From Burkholderia sp. Nafp2/4-1b (GTDB taxonomy: Bacteria > Pseudomonadota > Gammaproteobacteria > Burkholderiales > Burkholderiaceae), in NCBI RefSeq assembly GCF_003635165.1, contig NZ_ML058608.1, positions 186,001 to 250,000 of the forward strand: 64,000 bases of DNA, read 5' to 3'. The position numbers were made by a program, and so were the translations under genes. The notes below the pieces were generated by a model, which was given only the letters and a program-made list of their open reading frames with translations, made no database searches and was not told the origin of the DNA. Below are positions 34,888-43,799 of this stretch, piece by piece (the first letter of the stretch is position 1; every line of letters starts with the position of its first letter).

Positions 34888-36303
34888 TTACTTGTTGGTG
34901 GCGAGCGCACCGGCGCTGTTCGAGCCGCCGAACAGCTGGGTCAGGTACTTCGTGTTGTTCGCCATCGTCGCCATCAGCGTGTTCAGCGCGGTGAACTGCG
35001 TGTTGTACTGCGTGGTCAGCTGGTCCGAGTAGTTCTTCAGCTGCGTCGCCTGGTCGGACAGGTTCTTCAGGTCCGCATTGAGCGCGGTGGTGCGCTGGTC
35101 GATCAGGCCATTCGTCTGCGTGTACGTGTTGACCAGCTTGTTCAGCGTCTGGCCGACGCCGTTCGTCGTGTTGAACAGTGCGCCGACGGCCGGGCTGTTC
35201 GACGTCAGTGCGGTGTTCAACGCGGTCGAGTCGACCTGCAGCGTGCCGTCGGACTGCAGGCTGATGCCGATCGCCGCGAGCGAATAGGTCGCGCTGCCCG
35301 TCTTGACGCCGCCGCTCATCGTGGTCGCGAGGCCGTTCGAGATCGTGTTCAGCATCGAGTCGCCGAGCAGCGGACCGGCCGTCGATGTGTTCGGATCGTA
35401 CGACGACAGCGACTGCGCGGTCTTCACGTAGTTGTTGTATGCATTGACGAACGCGTTGATCGCGCTCGTCGTGGCCGTCGTGTCGGGTGACAGCGTGACC
35501 GTTTGGGTCGTGTTCACCGCCGCCGACGTCAGGTTCAGCGTGACGCCGGTCAGCACGCCGGACACGCTGTTCGACGCGCTGCTCACGGGGGTGCCGTCGA
35601 CCGTCAGCTTGGCGTCCGCCGCCGGCGTCACGGTCGTGTAGCCCGACGTCAGTTTCGAATTCACGCCGGTACCGGTCACCGACACCGTGTTGGCCGCGCC
35701 GGTGTTGTTCGACTGGATCACGAGGTGCTGGCCGTCCGAGCCGGTGATCACCGACGCGGTGACGCCCGGGTTGCCGGCCGTCGTGTTGATCGACGACGCG
35801 ATGTCGGACAGCGATGCGCCGGCCGCGACACTGACGTTGAAGGCCGCATTGCTACCGAGCGTGATGCTCAGCGAGCCGGCCGCGATCGTGTCGCTCGACG
35901 TGACGCCTGCGGACGACAGCTTGTTCGCGGTCGCGAGTTGCGTGACGTTGACCGCATAGGAGCCGGCCACCGCACCGCTGCCGCTCGCGACCGACGCGGT
36001 GATACCGTTGCCGCTCGCGGTGGCCGCGAGGCCGCTCAGCGTGGTGCCGTTCGCGAGGCCCGCGATCGCGGTCTGCAGCGCGGACAGCGTCGATTTCAGT
36101 TGGCCGACCGCCGACAGCTCGGTGTTGTCTGCCGTTTGCTTGGTTTTGAGGGTTTGGGTCTGACCGGCCGTTTTCGCGGTGACCATTGCCGACACGAGCG
36201 AATTGACGTCGAGCGTCGAATTGGTAGCGCCGCTGATGATCGATTGCCCGGCCTGCGCCAGAAGGCTGCTGATATCGGTCGTGCTCGTGCTCGTCGTGGT
36301 CAT
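34888..36303 (-). CDS. fliD: Flagellar filament cap protein FliD (HAP2)
   Basis: 471-residue protein starting MTTTSTSTTDISSLLAQAGQ. N-terminal FliD domain with SALQTAIAGLANGTTL and GNGITASVASGSGAVAGSYAVNVTQLA, the central low-complexity Thr/Ser/Val-rich domain, and a C-terminal coiled coil ending LTTQYNTQFTALNTLMATMANNTKYLTQLF. FliD caps the growing filament and folds exported flagellin. It precedes fliT and follows fliC, all on the minus strand. Abundant Ser/Thr makes it another possible target of the neighbouring O-glycosyltransferases (inference). Confidence 0.95.
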   Translation of the reverse strand: MTTTSTSTTDISSLLAQAGQSIISGATNSTLDVNSLVSAMVTAKTAGQTQTLKTKQTADNTELSAVGQLKSTLSALQTAIAGLANGTTLSGLAATASGNGITASVASGSGAVAGSYAVNVTQLATANKLSSAGVTSSDTIAAGSLSITLGSNAAFNVSVAAGASLSDIASSINTTAGNPGVTASVITGSDGQHLVIQSNNTGAANTVSVTGTGVNSKLTSGYTTVTPAADAKLTVDGTPVSSASNSVSGVLTGVTLNLTSAAVNTTQTVTLSPDTTATTSAINAFVNAYNNYVKTAQSLSSYDPNTSTAGPLLGDSMLNTISNGLATTMSGGVKTGSATYSLAAIGISLQSDGTLQVDSTALNTALTSNSPAVGALFNTTNGVGQTLNKLVNTYTQTNGLIDQRTTALNADLKNLSDQATQLKNYSDQLTTQYNTQFTALNTLMATMANNTKYLTQLFGGSNSAGALATNK

Positions 36304-36374
36304 GCGGGTGCTCCAGTCGTTTGCGCGGTGGCGCGCGTTCCGGCGGGTCGCCGTACTTCGAATTCAATGCAAGC

Positions 36375-36392
36375 AGGGAGGCGAGCCTCCCT
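36375..36392. repeat. Perfect 8-bp inverted repeat between fliC and fliD
   Basis: AGGGAGGC (36375-36382), 2-nt loop, GCCTCCCT (36385-36392). No T run follows, so it is not a standard terminator. Confidence 0.75.
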
Positions 36393-36401
36393 GACGTATC
36401 G

Positions 36402-36419
36402 GGTTCGATGAATCGAACC
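36402..36419. repeat. Second perfect 8-bp inverted repeat between fliC and fliD
   Basis: GGTTCGAT (36402-36409), 2-nt loop, ATCGAACC (36412-36419), 9 bp from the first hairpin. With it, it may stop 3' decay of the fliC mRNA or attenuate read-through into fliD. Confidence 0.75.
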
Positions 36420-36490
36420 GGCGTCGTCGCGCGCCGCAACGCGGACGACGCCATGCGCGCGGGCGATTCGCCCGGCGCGGAGGTACCCGA

Positions 36491-37315
36491 TTACTGCAGG
36501 AGCTTCAGGACCTGCTGCGGCAGCGAGTTCGCTTGCGCGAGCACCGAGATGCCGGCTTGTTGCAGTACTTGCGCCTTGCTCAGGTTCGCCGTTTCCGTCG
36601 CGAAGTCGGCGTCGGTGATCTGCGAACGCGCTGCGCTCATGTTGGTTGCCTGCGTTTGCGTCGTCGTGATTGCAGCCTGGAACGTGTTCTGTGCTGCACC
36701 CAGCGTTGCCTGGAAGGTGTTGACGTTCTTCAGTGCCGCGTCGATCGACGTGATCGCCGACTGTGCGCTCGTCTGGTCGCTGACCGACAGGCCGCTCAGG
36801 CTCAGGCCTGCGCCCGTGCTCGTCCACACCGTCGCGCCGAAGTTGACGGCAACCGTCTGGTTCGCCGATGCGCCGATCTGGAACGTGACGTTGCCGGCGT
36901 TGCTCAGGATGGTCTGGCCGTTGAACGTCGTTTGCGTTGCGACGCGGTCGATTTCGCCGAGACGCGTCGTCACTTCGGATTGCAGGTTTGCACGTGCGTT
37001 CGAGTCCAGCGAACCGTCGCCCGCTTCCTGTGCCAGCGTACGGATACGTTGCAGGTTGTCGACGGTCGACTGCAGCGCGCCGGCTGCGGTCTGGATCATC
37101 GAGATACCGTTGTTCGCGTTCGAAACGCCTTGCGTCAGCGCGTTGATCGCGGCCGTTTGCGTCGTCGAGATCGCGAGACCTGCCGCGTCGTCGGCTGCCG
37201 TGTTGACGCGCTTGCCGGACGACAGGCGGTTGATCGCTTGCGACAGTGCGTTTTGCGAGCCCGACAGGTTCGTCTGCGTCGTCAGCGAAAGGATGTTGGT
37301 ATTGATGTTCAGCAT
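36491..37315 (-). CDS. fliC: Flagellin FliC (short form)
   Basis: 274-residue flagellin. The start MLNINTNILSLTTQTNLSGS has GAGGA 5 nt upstream; a longer frame to 37687 crosses the promoter. Conserved N-terminal D0/D1 (SQNALSQAINRLSSGKRVN, AADDAAGLAISTTQTAAINAL) and C-terminal D1/D0 (NMSAARSQITDADFATETA, LPQQVLKLLQ) frame a very short variable part (about residues 135-185). It is clearly shorter than the roughly 380-residue flagellins I recall for B. cepacia complex type II. The Ser/Thr-rich middle offers sites for O-glycosylation by the adjacent OGT enzymes. Confidence 0.95.
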   Translation of the reverse strand: MLNINTNILSLTTQTNLSGSQNALSQAINRLSSGKRVNTAADDAAGLAISTTQTAAINALTQGVSNANNGISMIQTAAGALQSTVDNLQRIRTLAQEAGDGSLDSNARANLQSEVTTRLGEIDRVATQTTFNGQTILSNAGNVTFQIGASANQTVAVNFGATVWTSTGAGLSLSGLSVSDQTSAQSAITSIDAALKNVNTFQATLGAAQNTFQAAITTTQTQATNMSAARSQITDADFATETANLSKAQVLQQAGISVLAQANSLPQQVLKLLQ

Positions 37316-37358
37316 TTGCTTCCTCGTTTTGGAAAATGCCTGAGTACAGACAGGGTCG

Positions 37359-37366
37359 TTATCGGC
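37359..37366 (-). promoter_or_regulatory. Sigma-28 (FliA) -10 element of fliC
   Basis: Minus-strand GCCGATAA, an exact match to the sigma-28 -10 consensus, 43 bp before the fliC ATG. No good -35 box was found at the usual 11-nt spacing; a TAAA occurs at only 7 nt. The -10 alone plus position supports the call. Confidence 0.6.
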
Positions 37367-37858
37367 GTTGCGCTTTATCGCGAGTGGCGCTGCCCGCCTT
37401 TCCTGGTTGACGGCGGCACCCGGCGAAAACTTTAGAGAGATGTTCGAGGAAATTCGGGACCGAAGAGTGCCGTCGCCGTGGAATCCACGCCGGGCATGGC
37501 TTGCAGCGATTTTGACGAGGGTCGCGGGAGGCGCTCGTGGGACGACATGTCCGGCCGCACCGCCCCGGACGGCGAACCGGGACCGACAAAAGGATAGTTT
37601 TGTCTGTGATTTCCTGATATGATGGCGGGCTGAATTGAGATTTTCTGTCACGCCTATGCCGGTTTCGGCATGACTGCTGGCAGTCAAACGCGGCGCTGCA
37701 CGTGGCTTGTGAAGCGTACTCGCGGTGCTTTCCGCCTCTCTTTTCCGGCCTCCGAGGCCGTATTTCCGCTCGTTTCGCCTGTTGTGGGGACGCCCGGATG
37801 GCCGGTGCGTGGCGCTTGGCCGCTACGTTTTTGACCGTTTAAGCAATTTAGGAACGAC
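37367..37858. other. fliC-rpsU divergent intergenic region
   Basis: About 490 bp with no supported gene; holds the upstream part of the fliC promoter and the rpsU leader. A TTTTGTCT...TATGAT stretch near 37598-37623 resembles a promoter, but the element spacing is poor. Confidence 0.4.
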
Positions 37859-38071
37859 ATGACGACGATTCTTCTGAAAGAAAACGAGCCGTTCGAAGTG
37901 GCGATTCGCCGCTTTCGCCGTGCTATCGAAAAAAATGGCCTGATCGCTGAACTGCGCGAACGCCAGTCCTACGAAAAGCCGACTGCAGTCCGCAAGCGCA
38001 AGAAGGCAGCAGCCGTCAAGCGCCTGCACAAGCGTCTGCGCAGCCAGATGCTGCCGAAGAAGCTCCACTAA
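37859..38071 (+). CDS. rpsU: 30S ribosomal protein S21
   Basis: 70-residue very basic protein starting [20 protein letters not shown] and ending [16 protein letters not shown], the S21 signature. S21 sits on the small subunit platform near the mRNA exit and helps initiation. It has its own terminator and stands between fliC and tag. Burkholderia genomes commonly have more than one rpsU copy, so this may be one of several paralogues. Confidence 0.95.
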   Translation: MTTILLKENEPFEVAIRRFRRAIEKNGLIAELRERQSYEKPTAVRKRKKAAAVKRLHKRLRSQMLPKKLH

Positions 38072-38094
38072 GAGCGTCTGACGGTTCGCCGCGA

Positions 38095-38140
38095 AACGGC
38101 GGAGCGTGCTTCGAAAGAAGCCGCTCCGCCGTTTTGCTTT
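38095..38140 (+). terminator. Rho-independent terminator of rpsU
   Basis: 12-bp stem AACGGCGGAGCG / CGCTCCGCCGTT with a 15-nt loop, followed by TTGCTTTT, 24 bp after the rpsU stop. Confidence 0.88.
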
Positions 38141-38513
38141 TCGGGTCCGGAAAAGTGTCGGGCCTTCGGTGGTGTGGGGCCTTCGGTGCCGGCGCTTCGG
38201 GCGCCGGACGCGGGAACGGGAGTAAGGAGGCGCGGCCGGTTTGGCCGCGTGAGACGGCGCCGCGGCGGGTTCGGCCGGGCGCTTGCGCGCAGTGCGCGGA
38301 TCGCGAATACGTCGCTGGGCTTGTACGGCCGGCGCGCGTCGCATTCTTCCGACGTGACGATGGTCGTCGAGAACGGTGTGTCGAGTGGCGCTGCGTGCCG
38401 GCCGCGCCGCTCGAGATCTCGGCGCCCAGGTGGGTGAATCGGGTCGGCCCTGATGGCCGGCAGCGTGGCTGCGTCGCCGGGCAAATCGTCCGCCGGGACG
38501 GCCGGCGCGGCCG
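38141..38513. other. Intergenic region after rpsU
   Basis: About 370 bp of very GC-rich sequence, including two GGGCCTTCGGT repeats near 38160 and 38178. No supported gene. Confidence 0.4.
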
Positions 38514-39119
38514 TCAGCCCGCTTTGCGTTGCCGTGCCGGTTGTTGCTTGCCGCCGAGCGCCGCGCATTTGTCGTGACACGGGCAGCCGGCCTCGTGATC
38601 GTTGACCATCCCGGTGGCCTGCATCAGCGCATAGCAGATCGTCGAGCCGACGAACTTGCAGCCGTAAACCTTCAGCGCCTTGCTGAGCGCATCCGACTCG
38701 GCGGTCGACGCGGGCGCGTCGCGATATGACTGCCACGCGTTCTGCACCGGCGTGTGATCGACGAACGACCACAGGAATTCCGCGAGCGACCCGTGATCTT
38801 CCCGAATGCGCTGCACGGCGCGCGCGTTGGTCACCGCGGATTCGACCTTCGCGCGATTGCGCACGATGCCCGGATTCTCGAGCAGTTTCTCGATCCGCTT
38901 CGGCGTGAAGCGCGCGACCACGTCGACATCGAAGTCGGCGAACGCCTCGCGATAGCCGGCGCGCTTGTTCAGGATCGTCGACCACGACAGTCCCGCTTGC
39001 GCACCTTCCAGAATCAGCATCTCGAACAGATGGCGATCGTCATGCGACGGCACACCCCACTCGGTATCGTGATAGTGAGCATCCGCTTCCGTCTTTACCC
39101 AGTTGCACCGCTGCGACAT
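38514..39119 (-). CDS. tag: DNA-3-methyladenine glycosylase I
   Basis: 201-residue repair enzyme starting MSQRCNWVKTEADAHYHDTEWG. Typical Tag features: N-terminal C-x-W with HDTEWG, the aromatic pocket segment GLSWSTILNKRAGYREAF, FVDHTPVQN and the C-terminal zinc-ligand cluster HEAGCPCHDKC. It removes 3-methyladenine from alkylated DNA. A start 18 codons upstream is less like the family. Monocistronic, convergent with rpsU. Confidence 0.93.
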   Translation of the reverse strand: MSQRCNWVKTEADAHYHDTEWGVPSHDDRHLFEMLILEGAQAGLSWSTILNKRAGYREAFADFDVDVVARFTPKRIEKLLENPGIVRNRAKVESAVTNARAVQRIREDHGSLAEFLWSFVDHTPVQNAWQSYRDAPASTAESDALSKALKVYGCKFVGSTICYALMQATGMVNDHEAGCPCHDKCAALGGKQQPARQRKAG

Positions 39120-39260
39120 CGTCAGCCTCGTTCCAGTATCGATTCGATCGTGCCAGCATAGCGGAAGGCCCATTCGCGGGGTAGCTGGCCGAACGGCAGA
39201 TGGGCGCGCGGCGCCGATCCGGTTAAGCTTGGCGCCTGTTCGAATCAGCGGGATCTACGC

Positions 39261-40142
39261 ATGACGGCATTACTTTTTGCGATCGGCATCGACGGCGGCG
39301 GCACCGGCACCCGCGCGGTACTGGCAGACCGGCAGGGGCGCGAGCTCGCGCAAGGGCGTGGCGGGCCGTCGGGGCTCGGCCTGGGCATCGAACGCGCCTG
39401 GGCGTCGATCGGCGCGGCCTGTGCCGACGCATTCACGCGGGCGGGGCTCGCGTTCGACTGGTCGCAGTGTGCGCTCGGCTGCGGGCTCGCGGGCGTCAAC
39501 AATGCGGCGTGGCTCGCCGCGTTTCGCGCGCAGGCGCCGCTTGCCGCACTGGCGGTCGAGAGCGACGCCTATACGACCGTCGTCGGCGCGCACGGCGGCG
39601 CACCGGGGCTCATCGTCGCGCTCGGCACGGGCAGCATCGCGGCGGCGCTCGATGCAGCAGGCGACTGTCGCATCGCCGGCGGCTTCGGCTTCCCGTCCGG
39701 CGACGAAGCGAGCGGCGCATGGCTCGGCGTGCGCGCGCTGGCATACGCGCAGCAGGCGCTGGACGGCCGCGCGCCACGCGATGCGTTCGCCGGCGCGCTG
39801 CTCGCGGAAACGGGCGCGCACGATCGCGACGCCCTCGTCCAATGGTCGTGCGACGCGAACCAGACGATCTACGCGCGCCTCGCGCCGATCGTGTTCGCGC
39901 ATCGCGACCATCCTTATGCAGCCGCGCTGATCGCGCAGGCCGGCGACGAGATCGGCAAGATGATCGACGCACTCGATCCGCAGCACGCGTTGCCCGTCGC
40001 GCTGTGCGGCGGGCTGGGCGACGCGTTGGCGTCCGCCGTGCCGGAGCGCCACGCGGCCCGGCTGCGCGCGCCGCTCGATGATTCCGCGCATGGCGCGTTG
40101 CGGCTCGCGCTCCAGGCGCTGATGGCGGCTGAAGCGGCATGA
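39261..40142 (+). CDS. BadF/BadG/BcrA/BcrD-type ATPase, probable N-acetylglucosamine/glucosamine kinase
   Basis: 293-residue protein of the ASKHA fold. Phosphate 1 motif IGIDGGGTGTRAVLAD, phosphate 2 VALGTGSIAAAL, adenosine motif VALCGGLGDALA and the GGFGFPSGDEASGAWLG loop seen in bacterial GlcNAc and glucosamine kinases. It would phosphorylate an amino sugar to feed it into metabolism. Divergent from tag. The exact sugar is not decided by sequence. Confidence 0.82.
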   Translation: MTALLFAIGIDGGGTGTRAVLADRQGRELAQGRGGPSGLGLGIERAWASIGAACADAFTRAGLAFDWSQCALGCGLAGVNNAAWLAAFRAQAPLAALAVESDAYTTVVGAHGGAPGLIVALGTGSIAAALDAAGDCRIAGGFGFPSGDEASGAWLGVRALAYAQQALDGRAPRDAFAGALLAETGAHDRDALVQWSCDANQTIYARLAPIVFAHRDHPYAAALIAQAGDEIGKMIDALDPQHALPVALCGGLGDALASAVPERHAARLRAPLDDSAHGALRLALQALMAAEAA

Positions 40143-40313
40143 GCCGTTCACGTGCGCGGAGCGTGGCGAACCCACCTCCACCCGACCGCGCACCTCCCCG
40201 AACCGCCCCGAACCGCGCCACTCCCGCCCCCATTCCCAACCATCCGACGCCCCATCGGCCACGACGTTAAAATAGCGTTCCCGCAGCATCCTGCGCGCCA
40301 ATCACCCGCCTCC

Positions 40314-41147
40314 ATGTACAAAGTCATCGCCACTGATCTCGACGGCACCCTGCTGAACAGCGATCACCAGCTCGATCCGTACACGGTCGAGACCGTCCGC
40401 CGGCTCGACCGCGACGGCGTGCAGTTCGTGATCGCGACCGGGCGCCACTACGCGGACGTCGCCGGCATCCGCGACGTGCTCGGCATCCGGCCGTACCTGA
40501 TTACATCGAACGGCGCGCGCGTGCATGCGCCGGACGATACGGCGATCCATGCGCAGGACATCGATCCCGCGATCGTCCGCGGCCTCGTGCAGCCGGGCGT
40601 CACCGGTGCGCACGGGCGCGTGATCGTCAACCTGTTTACCGACCGCGGCTGGCTGATCGACCGCGAAGCACCGCACCTGCTCGAATTCCACCAGGATTCC
40701 GGTTTCCGGTACGACGTGATCGACATGGCCACGCACGACGGCGCCGATATCGCGAAGGTGCTGTACATCGGCGAGCCGGCCGATCTCGCGGTGGTCGCCG
40801 AGCAGATGCGCGTGCGGTTCGGCGATGCGCTGTACGTCACGTACTCGCTGCCCGACTGCCTCGAGGTGATGACCGCGAACGTGTCGAAGGGCCGCGCGCT
40901 GCGTGCGGTGCTCGCACGGCTCGGCGTCGACGCCGGCCACTGCATCGCGTTCGGCGACAACATGAACGACATCGACCTGCTCGAAACGGCCGGTCACGCG
41001 TTCATGATGAACAACGCGAACCCCGACCTGATCGCGCAGCTGCCGCACATCCCGCGGATCGGCAACAACTTCGACGCGGGCGTCGCCCGCCACCTGCGCA
41101 CGCTGTTCGCACTCGAGGACACCCTCGACGGCGTCGCCGCTTCCTGA
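40314..41147 (+). CDS. Cof-type HAD-IIB sugar phosphatase
   Basis: 277-residue hydrolase starting MYKVIATDLDGTLLNSDHQL. HAD motif I DLDGTL, motif II around VIATGRHY, and motif IV IAFGDNMNDIDLLETAGHAFMM place it in the Cof/YidA subfamily, which dephosphorylates sugar phosphates and flavin precursors. It follows the kinase by 171 bp. A longer frame to 40152 was rejected since it adds a proline-rich chance extension. Confidence 0.9.
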   Translation: MYKVIATDLDGTLLNSDHQLDPYTVETVRRLDRDGVQFVIATGRHYADVAGIRDVLGIRPYLITSNGARVHAPDDTAIHAQDIDPAIVRGLVQPGVTGAHGRVIVNLFTDRGWLIDREAPHLLEFHQDSGFRYDVIDMATHDGADIAKVLYIGEPADLAVVAEQMRVRFGDALYVTYSLPDCLEVMTANVSKGRALRAVLARLGVDAGHCIAFGDNMNDIDLLETAGHAFMMNNANPDLIAQLPHIPRIGNNFDAGVARHLRTLFALEDTLDGVAAS

Positions 41148-41193
41148 GCGGACTCCCGAGCCGACTCTCCAGCCGACTCCTGCCCCGCCAATG

Positions 41194-41218
41194 AAAAACG
41201 GGCGCCAGTGGCGCCCGT
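41194..41218 (-). terminator. Rho-independent terminator of aqpZ
   Basis: Eight-bp stem CGGGCGCC / GGCGCCCG with a 3-nt loop; on the minus strand it is followed by five T residues. It may also stop the HAD gene from the other side. Confidence 0.8.
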
Positions 41219-41290
41219 CCAAATTACCTGCCTCGATGTTGTTCGACAGCGTGAGGCTCGCTGCTCTGCTCGCGTGACCCCGTAACGTTT

Positions 41291-42031
41291 TTATTCGATG
41301 GTGCGAGCGGATGCGGGCACCAGGCCGACGGCATCGTCGCGCCCGGCGATCAACGGGTAGACGATCCCCGCGATGGCCGCACCGATGATCGGCGCGACCC
41401 AGAACAGCCACAGCTGGCCGATCGCTTCGCCGCCCACGAACAGCGCGGGGCCGGTCGAGCGGGCCGGGTTCACCGACGTGTTGGTGACGGGGATCGAGAT
41501 CAGGTGAATCAACGTCAGGCACAGGCCGATCGCGATCGGCGCGAAGCCGGCCGGCGCGCGCTTGTCGGTGGCGCCGAGAATCACGAACAGGAAGAATCCC
41601 GTCATCACGACTTCGCAGATGAACGCCGCGCCGAGCGAGTAATGGCCGGGCGAGCGCTCGCCGAAGCCGTTCGTCGCAAAGCCGCTGCCGACGACGTCGA
41701 AGCCCGGCTTGCCCGTGGCGATCAGGTACAGCACGAACGCGCCCAGCGTCGCACCAACGACCTGCGCGACGATGTACGGCGCGAGATCGCGCGCCGGAAA
41801 GCGGCCGGCGACCGTGAGGCCCACGCTCACTGCGGGATTCAAATGGCAACCCGAAATATGTCCGATCGCGAATGCCATCGTCAGCACGGTCAGGCCGAAG
41901 GCGAGCGCAACACCGGCAAAGCCGATGCCGAGGCCCGGAAAGGCGGCGGCCAGCACGGCGCTTCCGCACCCGCCGAGCACCAGCCAGAACGTGCCGAATG
42001 CCTCTGCAGCAAGACGCTGAGAAAGATTCAT
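41291..42031 (-). CDS. aqpZ: Aquaporin Z (water channel)
   Basis: 246-residue inner-membrane protein of the MIP family with six predicted membrane segments and two half-helix NPA motifs ([11 protein letters not shown] and [12 protein letters not shown]). The N-terminus [21 protein letters not shown] and the aromatic/Arg selectivity positions fit a water-selective AqpZ more than a glycerol facilitator. Monocistronic with its own terminator. Confidence 0.95.
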   Translation of the reverse strand: MNLSQRLAAEAFGTFWLVLGGCGSAVLAAAFPGLGIGFAGVALAFGLTVLTMAFAIGHISGCHLNPAVSVGLTVAGRFPARDLAPYIVAQVVGATLGAFVLYLIATGKPGFDVVGSGFATNGFGERSPGHYSLGAAFICEVVMTGFFLFVILGATDKRAPAGFAPIAIGLCLTLIHLISIPVTNTSVNPARSTGPALFVGGEAIGQLWLFWVAPIIGAAIAGIVYPLIAGRDDAVGLVPASARTIE

Positions 42032-42329
42032 CTAAGGACCTCGTTCAAGTGGATTGAAGACAGCCGGGTGACCGACCGATTTATTCCGACGTCCGGAATT
42101 GGTCTGGATTATAGGAAATGAATCGGGTTGGAGAGGGTCAACGATTGTTAAATTTGAATGGCCGGCAATGGCCTTTATTAGAATAAGTCCGCATTCTCGA
42201 TATAGCCGAATCGGTTAAAGATGACTGCATTAATTTCGAAGAGCAGGGCGGCAGTGCGGATGACGTAACGGGTGTTGGCGTTCCGGCGGGACTCGCCGGA
42301 ACCGCATCATGGAAAAAGGGAGCCGAAAA

Positions 42330-42626
42330 ATGTCTCAATACGCGAAACTCAAGGCGCAGATCGCCGATCTGCAGGCTCAGGCGGACGACGTGCGCCGCCA
42401 GGAAGTGGCGGCGGTGATTGCCGACGTGCAGCGAATGATTGCCGAATATGGGCTGACGGCCCAGGACCTGGGCTTCGCGGAGCGAGCGCGACGCGGCCGC
42501 CCGCCGAAAAAGGCGCCGCTGCCGCCGAAATACCGCGATCCGAAGTCGGGTGCAACCTGGAGCGGGCGCGGCAAACCGCCGAACTGGATCGTCGGGAAAA
42601 ACCGCGATCGTTTCCTGATCGAATGA
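42330..42626 (+). CDS. H-NS family nucleoid protein
   Basis: 98-residue protein starting MSQYAKLKAQIADLQAQADD, preceded by GGGAG; the ATG 7 codons upstream has no ribosome site. N-terminal coiled coil for oligomerisation, and C-terminal DNA-binding motif KYRDPKSGATWSGRGKPPNW, the Burkholderia/Bordetella (BpH3) form of the H-NS AT-hook-like loop. Such proteins silence AT-rich acquired DNA, which makes the prophage cargo and lectin region in this window possible targets (inference). Confidence 0.92.
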   Translation: MSQYAKLKAQIADLQAQADDVRRQEVAAVIADVQRMIAEYGLTAQDLGFAERARRGRPPKKAPLPPKYRDPKSGATWSGRGKPPNWIVGKNRDRFLIE

Positions 42627-42635
42627 CGGCCCCAA

Positions 42636-42668
42636 AAGAAAGAGCCGCATCGACGATGCGGCTCTTTG
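42636..42668. terminator. Bidirectional terminator between H-NS gene and GT4 gene
   Basis: Ten-bp stem AGAGCCGCAT / ATGCGGCTCT with a 5-nt loop; T-rich on the plus side and A-rich on the left, so it can serve both convergent genes. Confidence 0.8.
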
Positions 42669-42734
42669 GTGTCTCGGTTTTATGCGCCGATTTCGGCGCG
42701 AATTTCACGGCATATTTCCTGACGAATTTCGCCG

Positions 42735-43799
42735 TCAGGCGCCGGCGACGCGACGCAAGGTCGGCTGTTTGGCGGCCGCGCAAAGCGATTCGTAAGTTTC
42801 GACATAACGCCGCGCCATTGCCTTCGAACTGAAACGCGTATCGAAGCGCGCGCGTATCGTGTCGCGCGACAGGCTGTCGATCCGGTGCAGCGCGCCGACG
42901 GCGCCCTGCACATCCTCGACGATGAAGCCGGTCACGCCGTCCTCGATCACTTCCGGCACCGAGCCGCGGTTGAACGCGACGACCGGCGTGCCGCAGGCCA
43001 TTGCCTCGATCATCACCAGGCCGAACGGCTCCGGCCAGTCGATCGGGAACAGCAGCGCCTTCGCGCCGGACAGGAATGCCGGCTTCTGCGCCTCGTTGAT
43101 CTCGCCGATGAATTCGACGTGCGCTTCGCCGAGCAGCGGCTCGATCACTTCCTTGAAGTAGTCGGCGTCGGCCTTGTCGACCTTCGCGGCGATCTTCAGC
43201 GGCAGCCCGCTTTGCGCGGCGATCCGGATCGCGGTGTCGACCCGCTTTTCGGGACAGATCCGGCCGAGGAACGCGAGGTATTCGGGCTTCACCTCCGGGC
43301 GCGGCGTCAGCAGCGTGTCGGGCAGCCCGTGATACACGGTGCCGGCCCACGCGGCTTGCGGCAGCGGCTTGCGCTGGTTGTTCGAGATCGACACGACGGG
43401 CGCGTTCGGGAATGCGTCGAACACCGGCTGCAGCTCCGGCAGGTCGAGGCGGCCGTGCAGCGTCGTCACGTAAGGCGTGTCGAGGCGCGACATCAGCGGG
43501 AACGGCAGGTAGTCCAGATGGAAGTGCAGTACGTCGAATTCGTGCGCGACCCGCGCGACCTGTTCGATCAGGCGCATATGGGGCGCCATCGAGTCCCGGA
43601 TCGACGGGTCGAGCCGCAGCGCGCGCGGCCATGCCGCCTCGAGGCGGGCGGACGTGACGGAGTCGCCGCTCGCGAACAGCGTCACATCATGGCCAAGCTC
43701 GACGAGCGCCTCGGTGAGGTAGGACACGACACGCTCGGTGCCGCCGTAGAGTTTCGGCGGGACAGCTTCGTAAAGCGGCGCGATCTGGGCAATGCGCAT
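42735..43799 (-). CDS. GT4-family glycosyltransferase
   Basis: 354-residue protein starting MRIAQIAPLYEAVPPKLYGG with GGAG upstream. GT-B fold: N-terminal YGGTERVVSYLTEALVELGHDVTLFASGD, hinge EYLAFLGRICPEKRVDTAI and the donor-site EPFGLVMIEAMACGTPVVAFNRGSVPEV with the E-x7-E pattern. Retaining glycosyltransferases of this type act in capsule, LPS or trehalose/glycan synthesis; the substrate here is unknown. It has no partner genes, so a link to flagellin is not implied. Confidence 0.88.
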   Translation of the reverse strand: MRIAQIAPLYEAVPPKLYGGTERVVSYLTEALVELGHDVTLFASGDSVTSARLEAAWPRALRLDPSIRDSMAPHMRLIEQVARVAHEFDVLHFHLDYLPFPLMSRLDTPYVTTLHGRLDLPELQPVFDAFPNAPVVSISNNQRKPLPQAAWAGTVYHGLPDTLLTPRPEVKPEYLAFLGRICPEKRVDTAIRIAAQSGLPLKIAAKVDKADADYFKEVIEPLLGEAHVEFIGEINEAQKPAFLSGAKALLFPIDWPEPFGLVMIEAMACGTPVVAFNRGSVPEVIEDGVTGFIVEDVQGAVGALHRIDSLSRDTIRARFDTRFSSKAMARRYVETYESLCAAAKQPTLRRVAGA

